A stretch of 64,000 bases of DNA from Pseudomonas vanderleydeniana (GCF_014268755.2 NZ_CP077093.1:3708001-3772000), one strand, 5' to 3'; positions 8,643-17,644 are shown, numbered from the stretch's first letter. Numbers and translations: made by a program. Notes: a model not told the origin generated them from the letters alone.

Positions 8643-8759
8643 CGTCCTGAACAGGCTGAATCTGGATAGTGGCAATCTCATATTAACTTTCAGGTTTTTC
8701 TTACTTCTCCTCGACAGAATTCACAATTTCAAAAACCTGTCTGTAGGACTGTTGCCTAA

Positions 8760-8775
8760 ACTCGTACAGACGAGT
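8760..8775. promoter_or_regulatory. 16-bp inverted repeat ahead of the 21-codon ORF
   Basis: ACTCGT-ACAG-ACGAGT, six-base perfect arms, lies 73 nt before the small ORF in an AT-rich promoter-like stretch. Size and symmetry resemble TetR-family operators. No TetR gene is in this locus, so any regulator would act from elsewhere. Confidence 0.5.
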
Positions 8776-8848
8776 ATGTTCTTAACGAAATGTTACTCAG
8801 CGTCACCCCGCAGATTTTCAAAACAAAAATACTGAAAAGGGAAAGAGC

Positions 8849-8914
8849 ATGAGCCACGTTTATTTGCAGATCGACAGCCCTGCGCCGCACTTCCTCGGCG
8901 GCCCCGCCCCTTAG
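8849..8914 (+). CDS. Predicted 21-residue peptide, candidate precursor
   Basis: The ORF runs ATG 8849 to TAG 8912-8914. AAAGGG lies 7 nt upstream, a better ribosome binding site than most genes here have. The peptide opens MSHVYLQIDS and ends HFLGGPAP, with the tripeptide PAP occurring twice. It has Tyr5, two His and five Pro, and no Cys or Lys. It precedes the glycosyltransferase by 217 nt on the same strand. Size and position beside a radical SAM enzyme recall precursor peptides such as PqqA, but the PqqA Glu-x3-Tyr motif is absent. It could instead be a leader ORF. Translation is predicted, not shown. Confidence 0.5.
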   Translation: MSHVYLQIDSPAPHFLGGPAP

Positions 8915-9131
8915 CCACCCGCGCAACATTCCATCGGCTGAACAGGATGATGGCTAATAGCAGCCAAGGGAGGCGCTCGCCCTGGAATTATTATCTGGAT
9001 TGGCACGAGCCTTCGACTCGATGACACCGGGATGACAAAAAGTCATTTCGCAGCGTCGTGCACTCTTAAAAAAGCTGATCACTTTAGTCCGTGAAGATCA
9101 ATACACTTCTATTGATTCGAGAGGTATTGTC

Positions 9132-11786
9132 ATGCCTGCTGGAGCGATATTCATATCATTCGACGCTGTTGCAGTATCGGGCATCACTGTCGAAGCGTTG
9201 AAATTGGCGAAACATCTCTTGCAAAAGGGAATTTCCTCGCACCTTGACCTGGGTTATGAAATAAAAGTTGATAAAGGCAATTTCAAGAAACCCTACGACC
9301 ATGAAAGAAATATCTATCGAGATGTCTTCAATCTGGTGCGGATCGAGGATATCGACACCGTGCCTTACTACAACGTGGACTTTATCGAGTACTCGCACAA
9401 CATCCTGATTGCGCAAAAGGCCCAGGTATCCCGGGAAGAGCAACAGCACCTGCTCAAGGCCATCGGAGAGTCGGCCCAAGCCTTGTCCCTGCGGATCGTC
9501 GAACTGTGGGAGCAGCTCGATATCCGGCATGTCATCGTGGAGAACGCCACGCTGCCGGAAAACATCATCTACACCCAGGCGCTGTACCTGGCCATCGAAC
9601 ACTATGGCAACCGACACGGGCTGGGCCGTTTTGTCATCTGGCGTGACCATGACTTGATGTGGAGCAGCGAAAAGACCGTGATGAAATACGGTCCCGAGCC
9701 CTATCCCCACGCGATCAAGCCGGTCCCTTCACCTCATATCACCTATGTCACCCTCAATGAACATCTCAAGGACAAGCTCGAACACTGGTGCGATCATCAG
9801 GTGCAGATCGAGGTGCGCAAGAACACCTATGATTTCAGTGGCCAGGGCCGCTACCGCAACATCAAGGAAAGCCTGGATATTCGTGACAGCGACCTGTTGA
9901 TCGCCCGCACCACGCGAATCATTCCGCAAAAGCGCCTGGATCGCGATATCCACCTGCTGCAGCGGCTGAACCAACGCCTCGCCGAGGACGGCATCCGGCG
10001 CCGGGTGTACCTGGCACTGGCAGGCGACCCCGAGGAGCATCCGGGGTATTACACCCAATTGAACCGGTTGGCCCGTGAACTGGAGGTCGAAGCCTATATC
10101 AAGTTCGTTGGCGCCCTGCCCCATGACTATATGTCGTCGGATAAGGAGACCATTACCATCGAGGATCTCTATCACTCCTGTGATCTCGTTTCATTCCTGA
10201 CTTCCTGGGGCTATGACAGTTATGGCAATCCCGTAGGAGAGGCTATCAGCAGTCAGCGTTGCTATATCGCCAGTCACTATGAGTACTACCATGAGGTATA
10301 TGGCCAGCATGGTTTCGAGGCTCCGATCATGGCGATCTCGGAAGAACATGATGGTTTGCCCGACGAGAACTTCATTGCCGAAGTCTACCGACTGTTAAAT
10401 GACGAGACGCTGAGGACTCAGATCGCTCGGCGAAACTTTTCCATTGGCCAGCGCGTGCTCTCCAATACGCTAATGGACATGCTCGACTTGAGTTTTTCTG
10501 GAGGAACTATGCGTGATACTGTTTTTGTCTCGGTGGTACTGCCGCTCTATAACGAAAGCAATCGAATCGATGTCGTGCTCGATTCGCTGTTCACTCAGCA
10601 AACCCATGACAATCTGATTACCCATGCCAGTTATGAACTGATTATCGTCGATAACAATTCGACCGACGACTCGGTGGCAAAGATCAACGCGTTCAAACAG
10701 CGCAATCCGTCCCTGGACATCCATGTGATCCAGGAGCACATCCAGGGCGTTTCTTCCGCCCGCAAGCGCGGCATGGACTATGCCTCGTTGCGTTCGAAGG
10801 AGCGGGATATCCGCCTGGGGCTCAATAACCGGCACTACATCGCCTCCGCCGACGCCGACTGCACCGTCGACCCGTATTGGCTGCACGCGCTGATCGAAAA
10901 GATGATCACCGACAACGGTGACCTGGGCACCTGCAACTATTACTACAACGAGGCGCATTTCCGGCAGCGACCGAATCTGTACAACGAGATTCAGAAGACC
11001 CTGCGCTGCCGTGAAATGTCCTTCTCGCTGTTCGGCGGTTTTCCGGATGGCAAGGGTTTTGCGGTCGAGCGCCGACTCTACGACCTGGTCGGCGGCATCG
11101 AGATTTTCTACCAGCTGGACAAGGGCCGTTTCGTCGAACACCTCTCGGACGACTGGGACTTCGGCATTCGGGTCATCGCCTGGGGCGGCAAGCCGGTCTA
11201 TGCCCACGAGTCGCGAATCGAGATCAACAGCCGGCGGGTGGACACCATTCTCGACGAGGTGATCACCGGCAATGCCTACGGCCAGGACGGGATCATTATC
11301 ATGAAGGATGTGCGTCCGGAGGTCGAAGTGCAGGCTCCGACGCTACGCGATACCACGCCAGCACAATCGCAACAGGCCTGGGAGTACTCGATCAAGGACT
11401 ATGTGCCGAAGAACATCGTGCTGCCGGCGCTGCTCAATCCGCACATCCTGCTGGAAGACCAGGCCGTACGGGCGTTCTTCGGCGAATCGGTGGCAGACCG
11501 CCTGTACCGGCGCATCCACGAGATCAAACAGCAGTCGCGGGTGATCGACTTCAAGCCGATCCATGCCTACAAGACCCCGTCCTATCGCCTGTACTTCGAG
11601 TTCCGCGAGGAAATCTTCAGCGCCCTGCGCCGCGCAGTGGGCGAAGACATCGGCTACCCGCCGCCATTGCCGGCCTGCTTCGACCGGGTCCAGCCCGAGG
11701 ACTTCGAGCGCTTCGTCTACTACTTCGCCGAAGACCGCGAGTCCGGTGAGGCCCACAACTATTTTGCCAACGGGGGAGTGTTCTGA
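9132..11786 (+). CDS. Two-domain glycosyltransferase (GT4-like + GT2-like fusion)
   Basis: 884 residues. Residues 1 to about 455 resemble a GT-B fold GT4 enzyme, with TRIIPQKRLDRDIHLLQRLN around 260-285. Residues 462 to about 700 are a GT2 domain: VSVVLPLYNESNRIDVVLDS, IIVDNNSTDDS, and a DxD-type motif in ASADADCTVD near residue 575. The C-terminal 180 residues are unassigned. ATG 9132 has GAGAGG upstream. No signal peptide or membrane span is seen, so it acts in the cytoplasm. An in-frame ATG at 10509 (Met460) has its own GGAGG, exactly at the domain junction. The radical SAM start overlaps the stop by 1 nt. Confidence 0.85.
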   Translation: MPAGAIFISFDAVAVSGITVEALKLAKHLLQKGISSHLDLGYEIKVDKGNFKKPYDHERNIYRDVFNLVRIEDIDTVPYYNVDFIEYSHNILIAQKAQVSREEQQHLLKAIGESAQALSLRIVELWEQLDIRHVIVENATLPENIIYTQALYLAIEHYGNRHGLGRFVIWRDHDLMWSSEKTVMKYGPEPYPHAIKPVPSPHITYVTLNEHLKDKLEHWCDHQVQIEVRKNTYDFSGQGRYRNIKESLDIRDSDLLIARTTRIIPQKRLDRDIHLLQRLNQRLAEDGIRRRVYLALAGDPEEHPGYYTQLNRLARELEVEAYIKFVGALPHDYMSSDKETITIEDLYHSCDLVSFLTSWGYDSYGNPVGEAISSQRCYIASHYEYYHEVYGQHGFEAPIMAISEEHDGLPDENFIAEVYRLLNDETLRTQIARRNFSIGQRVLSNTLMDMLDLSFSGGTMRDTVFVSVVLPLYNESNRIDVVLDSLFTQQTHDNLITHASYELIIVDNNSTDDSVAKINAFKQRNPSLDIHVIQEHIQGVSSARKRGMDYASLRSKERDIRLGLNNRHYIASADADCTVDPYWLHALIEKMITDNGDLGTCNYYYNEAHFRQRPNLYNEIQKTLRCREMSFSLFGGFPDGKGFAVERRLYDLVGGIEIFYQLDKGRFVEHLSDDWDFGIRVIAWGGKPVYAHESRIEINSRRVDTILDEVITGNAYGQDGIIIMKDVRPEVEVQAPTLRDTTPAQSQQAWEYSIKDYVPKNIVLPALLNPHILLEDQAVRAFFGESVADRLYRRIHEIKQQSRVIDFKPIHAYKTPSYRLYFEFREEIFSALRRAVGEDIGYPPPLPACFDRVQPEDFERFVYYFAEDRESGEAHNYFANGGVF

Positions 11787-13225
11787 TGAACGGCGAAGCC
11801 TTGCACTCACTGCACGATATCGATCCGAACTATCCGGTACCGCGGGTCCACGAATTCCTCGCGCGGCCGGACAACCGCGACTTGCTGGAATACGTGTTCA
11901 ACGATCCGTTCGGCTGCCATGTGTTTCCCGGTGATGTTCCCGGCTATCCCTTGCCGTCATTCTTCGCGGACATGGACCAGGAGATCCGCCAGGCCCGGCA
12001 GATCCATCTGTGGGCCTATATCCCGACCTGTCGCTACCGCTGCCATTTCTGCCAGTACCCAACGGTGATCCTCAATCCCAAGGCAGCCTCATCCCAGGTC
12101 GTATTTCGCGATGTGGTCGACTACAACATCAAGGAAGCCGCCCTGTGGCTGGAGAAGGTGCCGAGCCTGGCCCGGGCCGAGGTCGGCGAGTTCAACATCT
12201 TCGGTGGCACGCCCTCGCTGCTGCCGGAATCGGAGCTGCGCCGCTTGATGGCGTTCTACCGGGAACACTTCAATTTCTCGGCCGCGACCCTGCGTTTCGA
12301 GGGCGAGCCGGGCACGCTGAACAAGCAATACCTGTCGCTGCTCAAGGAGCTGGGCTTCACCAAGATCAGCTTCGGTGCGCAGTCCTTCGACGATCGCATC
12401 ATTGCCGCCTGCGGCCGCATGCACTCGGCCGAGGAGTGTGTGGAAACCATCCATCATGCCCGCTCCATTGGCCTCGACTGGGTCAGTGTCGACCTGATCT
12501 ACGGCATGCTCGGCCAGAGCGTCGACGATGTGAAGTACGACATGGAGAAGTCCCTGGAACTGGAATTGTCCCATGTGGTGATCAGCAAGCTGCACATGGA
12601 AGAGTTCATGAAGACCCGTACCGGCGTGTCCGGCGAGAAGCAGAGCCACTGGCAGCGCAAGGGCCTGATCAGCATGAACGACATGACCTTCCCGGGCCTG
12701 GGCAAGCAGTACCAGATGCGTGAACTGGTGGAGCAGTACCTGGCGCCCAGCTATCGCGAGCACCCGACCATGTACTTCCACCAGAACCATCTGCCGGCGG
12801 AAAAGTGGAAGGGACTGATCACCAACCTCGAAACCCAGTACCCCGAGGTGGCGATCGGCCTGGGCGGCAGTTCCAAATGCACCCGCGCCGAAGCGATCAA
12901 CATCACCGGCTACGCCAAGTACAAGCAGGCGCTGGACGAAGGCCGCCTGCCCATCGATGAAAGCCGCGGCGTCTCGCCGCTGCAGCGTGAAGTGAACGCG
13001 TTCAAGATGGCTCTTTCGACCCTGGTACCGGTGGACGACCAGGTGTTCGGCCAGCGTTTCGCAGGACGCAGTTATCACGACAACCCAATCATCAGCCAGA
13101 CCCTCAAGGCCCTGGTGGACAAGGCGCTGGTCAGCGTCGAAGGCGATCTGGTGAGACTGACGCCCAATGGCGTCACCCTGGTCGAAGCCATCATCAATAC
13201 CCAGTTCATGACCCCCGAGGCTTGA
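11786..13225 (+). CDS. HemN-like radical SAM protein
   Basis: 479 residues. The 4Fe-4S motif is TCRYRCHFCQYP (Cys82, Cys86, Cys89), followed by the SAM-binding FGGTPSLLP and the HemN-type signature FTKISFGAQSFDDRII. The C-terminal part resembles the HemN C-terminal domain. Relatives include coproporphyrinogen dehydrogenases, but also class C radical SAM methylases and cyclopropanases of natural-product pathways that bind two SAM molecules. Context (glycosyltransferase, P450, exporter, no heme genes) favours a biosynthetic role over HemN or HemW. The start overlaps the glycosyltransferase stop (TGATG). Confidence 0.88.
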   Translation: MNGEALHSLHDIDPNYPVPRVHEFLARPDNRDLLEYVFNDPFGCHVFPGDVPGYPLPSFFADMDQEIRQARQIHLWAYIPTCRYRCHFCQYPTVILNPKAASSQVVFRDVVDYNIKEAALWLEKVPSLARAEVGEFNIFGGTPSLLPESELRRLMAFYREHFNFSAATLRFEGEPGTLNKQYLSLLKELGFTKISFGAQSFDDRIIAACGRMHSAEECVETIHHARSIGLDWVSVDLIYGMLGQSVDDVKYDMEKSLELELSHVVISKLHMEEFMKTRTGVSGEKQSHWQRKGLISMNDMTFPGLGKQYQMRELVEQYLAPSYREHPTMYFHQNHLPAEKWKGLITNLETQYPEVAIGLGGSSKCTRAEAINITGYAKYKQALDEGRLPIDESRGVSPLQREVNAFKMALSTLVPVDDQVFGQRFAGRSYHDNPIISQTLKALVDKALVSVEGDLVRLTPNGVTLVEAIINTQFMTPEA

Positions 13226-13236
13226 GGAGCGCGTCG

Positions 13237-14043
13237 ATGTCACAGCACAACAGTACAACCGCACCGGTGTTCAGCCTGCACTACATCGCCATCGATACCG
13301 AGGCGGGGGTGACACCGGAACAGTTCGAGACCTTCGTGCGCGAAAAGGGCGTGCACATTCCCTGCTATCCGGGCTGGAGCTGGACCCTGCTGCGCGGGCT
13401 ACGGGGCGAGCGGGCAGGGCAGTACCTGCTGCTGTTCGAAATCGCCAGTGCCGAGCAGCGTGACCGGTATGTCAGCGCCGATGGCAACAAGACCGAGCTG
13501 GCCCGCCAATTCTGGCGTGAGCGGTCGCAGGCCCTGGATATTCTCGGTGAATGGAAACGCTACGGTACCTACGCCGAACTGCCGACGCTTTTCACCGACT
13601 ACCGGCTGCTGGCCGAGAACCGCAAGAGCACGGTAGCGCCGGGCCCACGTTACCAGGAGCGGGCAGGGCAGCCACCGATCGCCCGGGTGATCGGCATCCA
13701 CAACCTGGCGCTGCGTGCGGATGTCCAGGCGCAGACGTTCGAAACCTTCATCGCCGAGAACCACCACCGTATCGAGGACTACCCGGACTGGAAGTTTCAT
13801 CTGCTCAAGGGTGAGCGCGGCAATCGCCTGGACCAGTACGTGGTGATGATGGAGATCGCCAGCCTCGAGGCGCTGGATGTGTTCTACCCCGAGCCGGATA
13901 TCGCCACCGACCAGGCGGCGATATTCGCCCGGGCCCATCGCGACACCAAGCAGATGTACGAGGAGTGGAAGCAGTTGGCATCGTTCTCCGGATCGCCGCA
14001 GATCTACACCGACTACCTGTCGGTGGCGCAGAGCCTGGGCTGA
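13237..14043 (+). CDS. Tandem dimeric alpha/beta-barrel (NIPSNAP/ABM-like) protein, copy 1
   Basis: 268 residues from ATG 13237 with GAGGAG 7 nt upstream; an in-frame TTG 15 nt earlier lacks a site. The protein is an internal duplication. Residues about 10-125 and 145-265 share QFETF, YPxW, LLxGxRGxR, QYxxxxEIAS and an EWK...TDY ending. This alternation of strands and helices suggests ferredoxin-like barrel domains of the NIPSNAP/antibiotic-monooxygenase type. Such domains may oxidise or cyclise small molecules, or act as non-catalytic partners. A paralogue lies at 15393. Catalytic residues cannot be named. Confidence 0.75.
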   Translation: MSQHNSTTAPVFSLHYIAIDTEAGVTPEQFETFVREKGVHIPCYPGWSWTLLRGLRGERAGQYLLLFEIASAEQRDRYVSADGNKTELARQFWRERSQALDILGEWKRYGTYAELPTLFTDYRLLAENRKSTVAPGPRYQERAGQPPIARVIGIHNLALRADVQAQTFETFIAENHHRIEDYPDWKFHLLKGERGNRLDQYVVMMEIASLEALDVFYPEPDIATDQAAIFARAHRDTKQMYEEWKQLASFSGSPQIYTDYLSVAQSLG

Positions 14044-14166
14044 GCGGAGTGGGGCGGGCGAATCGTTCCGCCCGTGAATGGACGCGGTGGCCAGGATGGC
14101 CACCTTGAGGTGTTTGCGGCAACGGTACCGTTGCGGTGCCGCGCCGACCACAAAGGGGATAGCGCC

Positions 14167-15351
14167 TTGACGACTCAAGTGCTCGGTTCACACATGGCTG
14201 GCAACCTGCGCCAACAGCAGGCCACCCGCCGCATCTTTTTTCTCGCCGGCTTGGGCATGTCCGCCTGGGCGCCGCTGATTCCCTTCGTCAAGGCCCGGCT
14301 GGGCATCGGCGACGGCACCCTGGGCCTGCTGCTGTTCTGTATCGCCGCCGGCTCCATGCTGGTGATGCCCTTTACCGGCCGGGCGCTTGCCCGGTTCGGC
14401 TGCCGAGCCCTGATCCTGGTCTGTGCCACGCTGTTCTGCGGGGTACTGCCGTTCATGCTGTATGCCAGCGCGATACCGGAGATCGCCCTGGCGCTGTTGC
14501 TGTTTGGCGCGGTCAACGGCCTGCTCGATGTATCGATGAACGCCCAGGCAGTGATCGTCGAACGCGACAGCGGGCAAGCGAAAATGTCCGGTTTCCATGG
14601 TTTCTACAGCATTGGCAGCGTGGCCGGGGCAGGCGGTGTCAGCCTGATGCTGTGGGCGGGGCTGGAGCCTTTGCAGGCGATCCTGCTGGTGGTGCTGCTG
14701 ATTGCCGTGCTGACGATGCAGGCCTGCGCGCATCTGCTGGGTCGACGGCAGCCGGAGCCAGGTGAGACTTCTGGACTGTTGCAGGCGCTGGCCCAGCCGA
14801 GCCTGCTGTTTATCGCACTGCTGTGCTTTTTCATCTTCATGATCGAAGGAGCAATGCTGGACTGGTCAGCGGTATTCCTGCACAGCGAACGTGGCATGGA
14901 CAAGAGCCACGCCGGTTTCGGCTTCACCCTCTACGCACTGGCCGTAGCCCTGTGCCGGCTTGGCGGCGATCGCCTGGTCAACGCCGTAGGCCATCAACGC
15001 ATGCTGGTGGCCGGTGCCGGCTGCGCCGCGCTTGGCCTGTTGCTGATCGTGTCGATCGATCTGCCGGCGGTGGCACTGGGCGGCTTCGTCCTGGCCGGCA
15101 TCGGTCTTTCCAATATCGTGCCGATCCTGTTCAGCACTGCCGGCAACCACCCGCGGGTGCCCTCGGGCATGGCTCTGTCGGCCGTGACCCTGATCGGCTA
15201 CAGCGGCCTGCTCAGCGGCCCGGCGCTGATCGGCCTGGTCGCCCGGCATGCCAGCCTGTCTGCAGCCTTTGCGGCCGGGGTGGTGATCATGCTGCTGGTC
15301 GGTGCCAGCGCCCGGCGTATCACAGGCAAGCAACCCAAGGCTACGCGCTGA
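14167..15351 (+). CDS. MFS transporter (YbjJ/fucose-permease-like)
   Basis: 394 residues from the TTG at 14167, which has AAGGGG 8 nt upstream; ATG 14194 is the alternative and lacks a site. Twelve hydrophobic spans are present. GRALARFGCRALILVC matches the MFS A-type loop and SGFHGFYSIGSVAGAG the YbjJ-like TM5 region. It lies between two paralogous barrel genes. A role in export of, or self-protection from, the locus product is inferred. Confidence 0.85.
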   Translation: MTTQVLGSHMAGNLRQQQATRRIFFLAGLGMSAWAPLIPFVKARLGIGDGTLGLLLFCIAAGSMLVMPFTGRALARFGCRALILVCATLFCGVLPFMLYASAIPEIALALLLFGAVNGLLDVSMNAQAVIVERDSGQAKMSGFHGFYSIGSVAGAGGVSLMLWAGLEPLQAILLVVLLIAVLTMQACAHLLGRRQPEPGETSGLLQALAQPSLLFIALLCFFIFMIEGAMLDWSAVFLHSERGMDKSHAGFGFTLYALAVALCRLGGDRLVNAVGHQRMLVAGAGCAALGLLLIVSIDLPAVALGGFVLAGIGLSNIVPILFSTAGNHPRVPSGMALSAVTLIGYSGLLSGPALIGLVARHASLSAAFAAGVVIMLLVGASARRITGKQPKATR

Positions 15352-15392
15352 CGGTCTGTTTCGTCCAAACGTTGTCCATCAAGGGAGTCCCC

Positions 15393-16190
15393 ATGAATCA
15401 AGAATCCACTGCGGTATTCAGCCTGCACTACATCGGCCTCAACCTGAAAAAGGGCGTAACGGCCGAGGATTTCGAGGCGTTCGTGCGCCAGCGTGGCGTT
15501 GCCATCCCGGCCTATCCCGGCTGGCGCTGGACCCTGCTCAAGGGCCTGCGCGGTGAGCGGCAGAACCAGTACCTGATGCTGTTCGAGGCGCCCAGCGCCG
15601 AACAGTACGCCCACTATATTGACAGCAACGGCGACCAGACCGCCCATGCCCGTGAGTTCTGGCAACAGCAGGACGAGGCGCTGGCACTGATCGCCGAGTG
15701 GAAAACCTTCTCGACCTATGCTGAGCTGCCAACGATCTTCTCCACCTATTCACTGCTGGCAGAAAACACCCAAAGCTCCCTGGCCGAGGGCCCCAACTAT
15801 CGCGCCGCAACCAGCCAGAAACCGGTAGCGCGGGTGGTGGGCATCCATAACCTGGCGCTGCGCTCCGGGGTGTCGGCGCAAATGTTCGAGGATTTCATCA
15901 CCGGCAATATCCAGCGTATCGAAGACTACCCGGGCTGGAAGTTCCACATGCTCAAGGGGCAGGGTGGTAATCGCCTGGATCAATACGCAGTGATGCTGGA
16001 GATCGAGAGCCTGGAGTCGCTCAATGCCTTCCACCCGGATCTGGACGTGTCGACGGAAAAGGCACTCACCTTCGTCCGTGAGCACCAGGAGAGCGAGCGC
16101 ATGTACGAGGAATGGCGGCAACTGGCATCTTTCTCCGGTGCGCCGCAGGTGTACACCGACTACATCACCATCGCCGGGAATGGTGACTGA
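15393..16190 (+). CDS. Tandem dimeric alpha/beta-barrel (NIPSNAP/ABM-like) protein, copy 2
   Basis: 265 residues; AAGGGAG lies 5 nt before ATG 15393. It aligns end to end with the product of 13237-14043 (both begin FSLHYI after a short lead and end QxYTDYxxxA). Like that protein it contains two copies of the barrel domain, so the locus encodes four domain copies. The pair could assemble as a heteromeric complex. A hairpin at 16200-16232 follows it. Function is unassigned. Confidence 0.75.
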   Translation: MNQESTAVFSLHYIGLNLKKGVTAEDFEAFVRQRGVAIPAYPGWRWTLLKGLRGERQNQYLMLFEAPSAEQYAHYIDSNGDQTAHAREFWQQQDEALALIAEWKTFSTYAELPTIFSTYSLLAENTQSSLAEGPNYRAATSQKPVARVVGIHNLALRSGVSAQMFEDFITGNIQRIEDYPGWKFHMLKGQGGNRLDQYAVMLEIESLESLNAFHPDLDVSTEKALTFVREHQESERMYEEWRQLASFSGAPQVYTDYITIAGNGD

Positions 16191-16199
16191 GCAGGCCAA

Positions 16200-16232
16200 G
16201 CCCCGACACCCGAATCGTTGGGTGATCGGGGC
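16200..16232 (+). terminator. Hairpin after barrel gene 2
   Basis: GCCCCGACACCC pairs with GGGTGATCGGGGC (one bulged base) around an 8-nt loop. There is no T-run, so termination is probably partial or Rho-assisted; the P450 downstream may still be reached by read-through. Confidence 0.55.
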
Positions 16233-16310
16233 CTGAATGCATCAGAAAGCTCTTCCACAACACCCGGATCAGCGAGTTTTGAAATCATGCCCGTCCTATC
16301 GTAAGGTGAC

Positions 16311-16358
16311 TGAACAAGCTGAAAGCGCGTAGCGCCTGAGCTGAACTTGTCGCAGCGC
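16311..16358. repeat. Imperfect ~47-bp direct repeat, copy A
   Basis: Begins TGAACAAGCTGAAAGCGC and continues with AGCGC, CTGAGC, GAA and TTG blocks. A second copy at 18461-18509 matches with a few substitutions and small indels. The unit is itself partly palindromic. The two copies bracket the P450 and the orphan membrane gene. Confidence 0.6.
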
Positions 16359-16366
16359 GAGGGACC

Positions 16367-17644
16367 ATGCTCGAAGCCAATCCGAATTGCCCCATCCGTC
16401 GTCGGCTGGCCCATCTGCCGTGGGTCGGTGATAACCGTGCGGGCGCGCGCCACTGGCTGGAGATCCAGCGCGACCCACTGGCCTGGCTGCAGAACATGCA
16501 CGCCAGGCAGCCGGACGTCGCCGTCATGCGCATGGGGCCGCAACGTGTCTGGTGCCTGTTCCATCCGCAAGCGGTGCACGAGCTGATGGTCGAGCATCGC
16601 GACGACCTGCGCCGCTGGGCACCGGCACTGTGCATGCTCAAGCAATGGAACGGGCGCAGTTTCATGATGCGTGAAGGCGAGCCGGCCCAGGCACAGCGCA
16701 AGGCGGTACGCCCGCACATCACGGCACCGGCAGCCAGTGATGTGCGCCACCTGGCCACGCAATGGGCAGAGCGGATAGAGGAGGGGCGCGAGTATGATCT
16801 CGACCTGGAGATGGCCGCGTTCAGCGCCACCCTCAGTGGTCATGCCCTGTTCGAGGTAGACCTGGAGCCTTCGGCCTACCGGATCGCCAAGGCGGTTCGC
16901 CTGTTGTCACGGGTGGCGCTGCTGGAGATGTCCACCGGACTGCCGTTGGGACACTGGTTCCCGAGCAAGCTTTGCCCGCGCAAACGCTGGGCGCTGGGAC
17001 AGTTGCGGGCCGTGGTGGAGGAGGTGGCGCAGCAGTCGCCCAGGCCTCTGGTCGAGTTGCGTGATGAACTCTGTACTTTGCTGATGGCCTCGCACCAGTC
17101 GACAGGCGTCACCCTGACCTGGTGTTTGCTGCTGTTGGCGCAGCGTCCCGAACTGTGCGCACGGCTGAGAGCCGAGCTGGAACCCGTCGACTGGCCGGCC
17201 ATCCGTTCGGTCAGTGACCTGCGCAACTGTCCCTTGCTGAGGGCAGTGCTACAGGAGTGCCTGCGCCTTTACCCACCGGCCTACGGCCTGGCGCCACGGC
17301 AGGTGACAGCAGACATCGAAGTGTCGGGGCATTCACTCAAGCGTGGCGACGTGGTCATGGTGTCCAGCTGGATCACCCATCGGGATGAACGCTGGTTCGA
17401 GGCGCCCCTGGAGTTTCGCCCGGAACGTTTCCTGGACTCGGCCACATGGCCGCGTGGCGCCTATTTTCCGTTCGGCCTGGGCGACCGTTCCTGCCCGGGA
17501 ACAGCGATGGCGATGATCGATCTGGCGGCAGCGCTGGCTTACTGGGTGGAGCATTGGGACATTGTGCACGACGGCGAGCTGGCGCCACGGGGGTGGTTCT
17601 CCCTGCGACCGCAGCGGGCTCGGGTGCGTTTCGTTCGACGGTGA
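16367..17644 (+). CDS. Cytochrome P450
   Basis: 425 residues. The heme loop is FGLGDRSCPG with thiolate Cys376. The K-helix ExxR is in LQECLRLYPP and the PERF motif is in FRPERFLD. The I-helix motif, usually AGxxT, reads ASHQST, so the glycine is replaced. ATG 16367 has GAGGG upstream. No membrane anchor, as expected for soluble bacterial P450s. No ferredoxin or reductase gene lies nearby. Co-direction with the radical SAM locus suggests a tailoring hydroxylase, but a hairpin and repeat A separate them. Confidence 0.9.
   Translation: MLEANPNCPIRRRLAHLPWVGDNRAGARHWLEIQRDPLAWLQNMHARQPDVAVMRMGPQRVWCLFHPQAVHELMVEHRDDLRRWAPALCMLKQWNGRSFMMREGEPAQAQRKAVRPHITAPAASDVRHLATQWAERIEEGREYDLDLEMAAFSATLSGHALFEVDLEPSAYRIAKAVRLLSRVALLEMSTGLPLGHWFPSKLCPRKRWALGQLRAVVEEVAQQSPRPLVELRDELCTLLMASHQSTGVTLTWCLLLLAQRPELCARLRAELEPVDWPAIRSVSDLRNCPLLRAVLQECLRLYPPAYGLAPRQVTADIEVSGHSLKRGDVVMVSSWITHRDERWFEAPLEFRPERFLDSATWPRGAYFPFGLGDRSCPGTAMAMIDLAAALAYWVEHWDIVHDGELAPRGWFSLRPQRARVRFVRR

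Noticed and set aside
8849..8914. Identification of the 21-codon peptide as PqqA
   Set aside because: No Glu-x3-Tyr motif, no pqqB, C or D genes nearby, and the radical SAM protein is HemN-like and lacks the PqqE SPASM-type cysteine-rich tail.
11786..13225. Radical SAM gene as hemN or hemW housekeeping enzyme
   Set aside because: It overlaps a glycosyltransferase gene in a specialised locus and lacks any heme gene neighbour; sequence similarity alone does not fix function.
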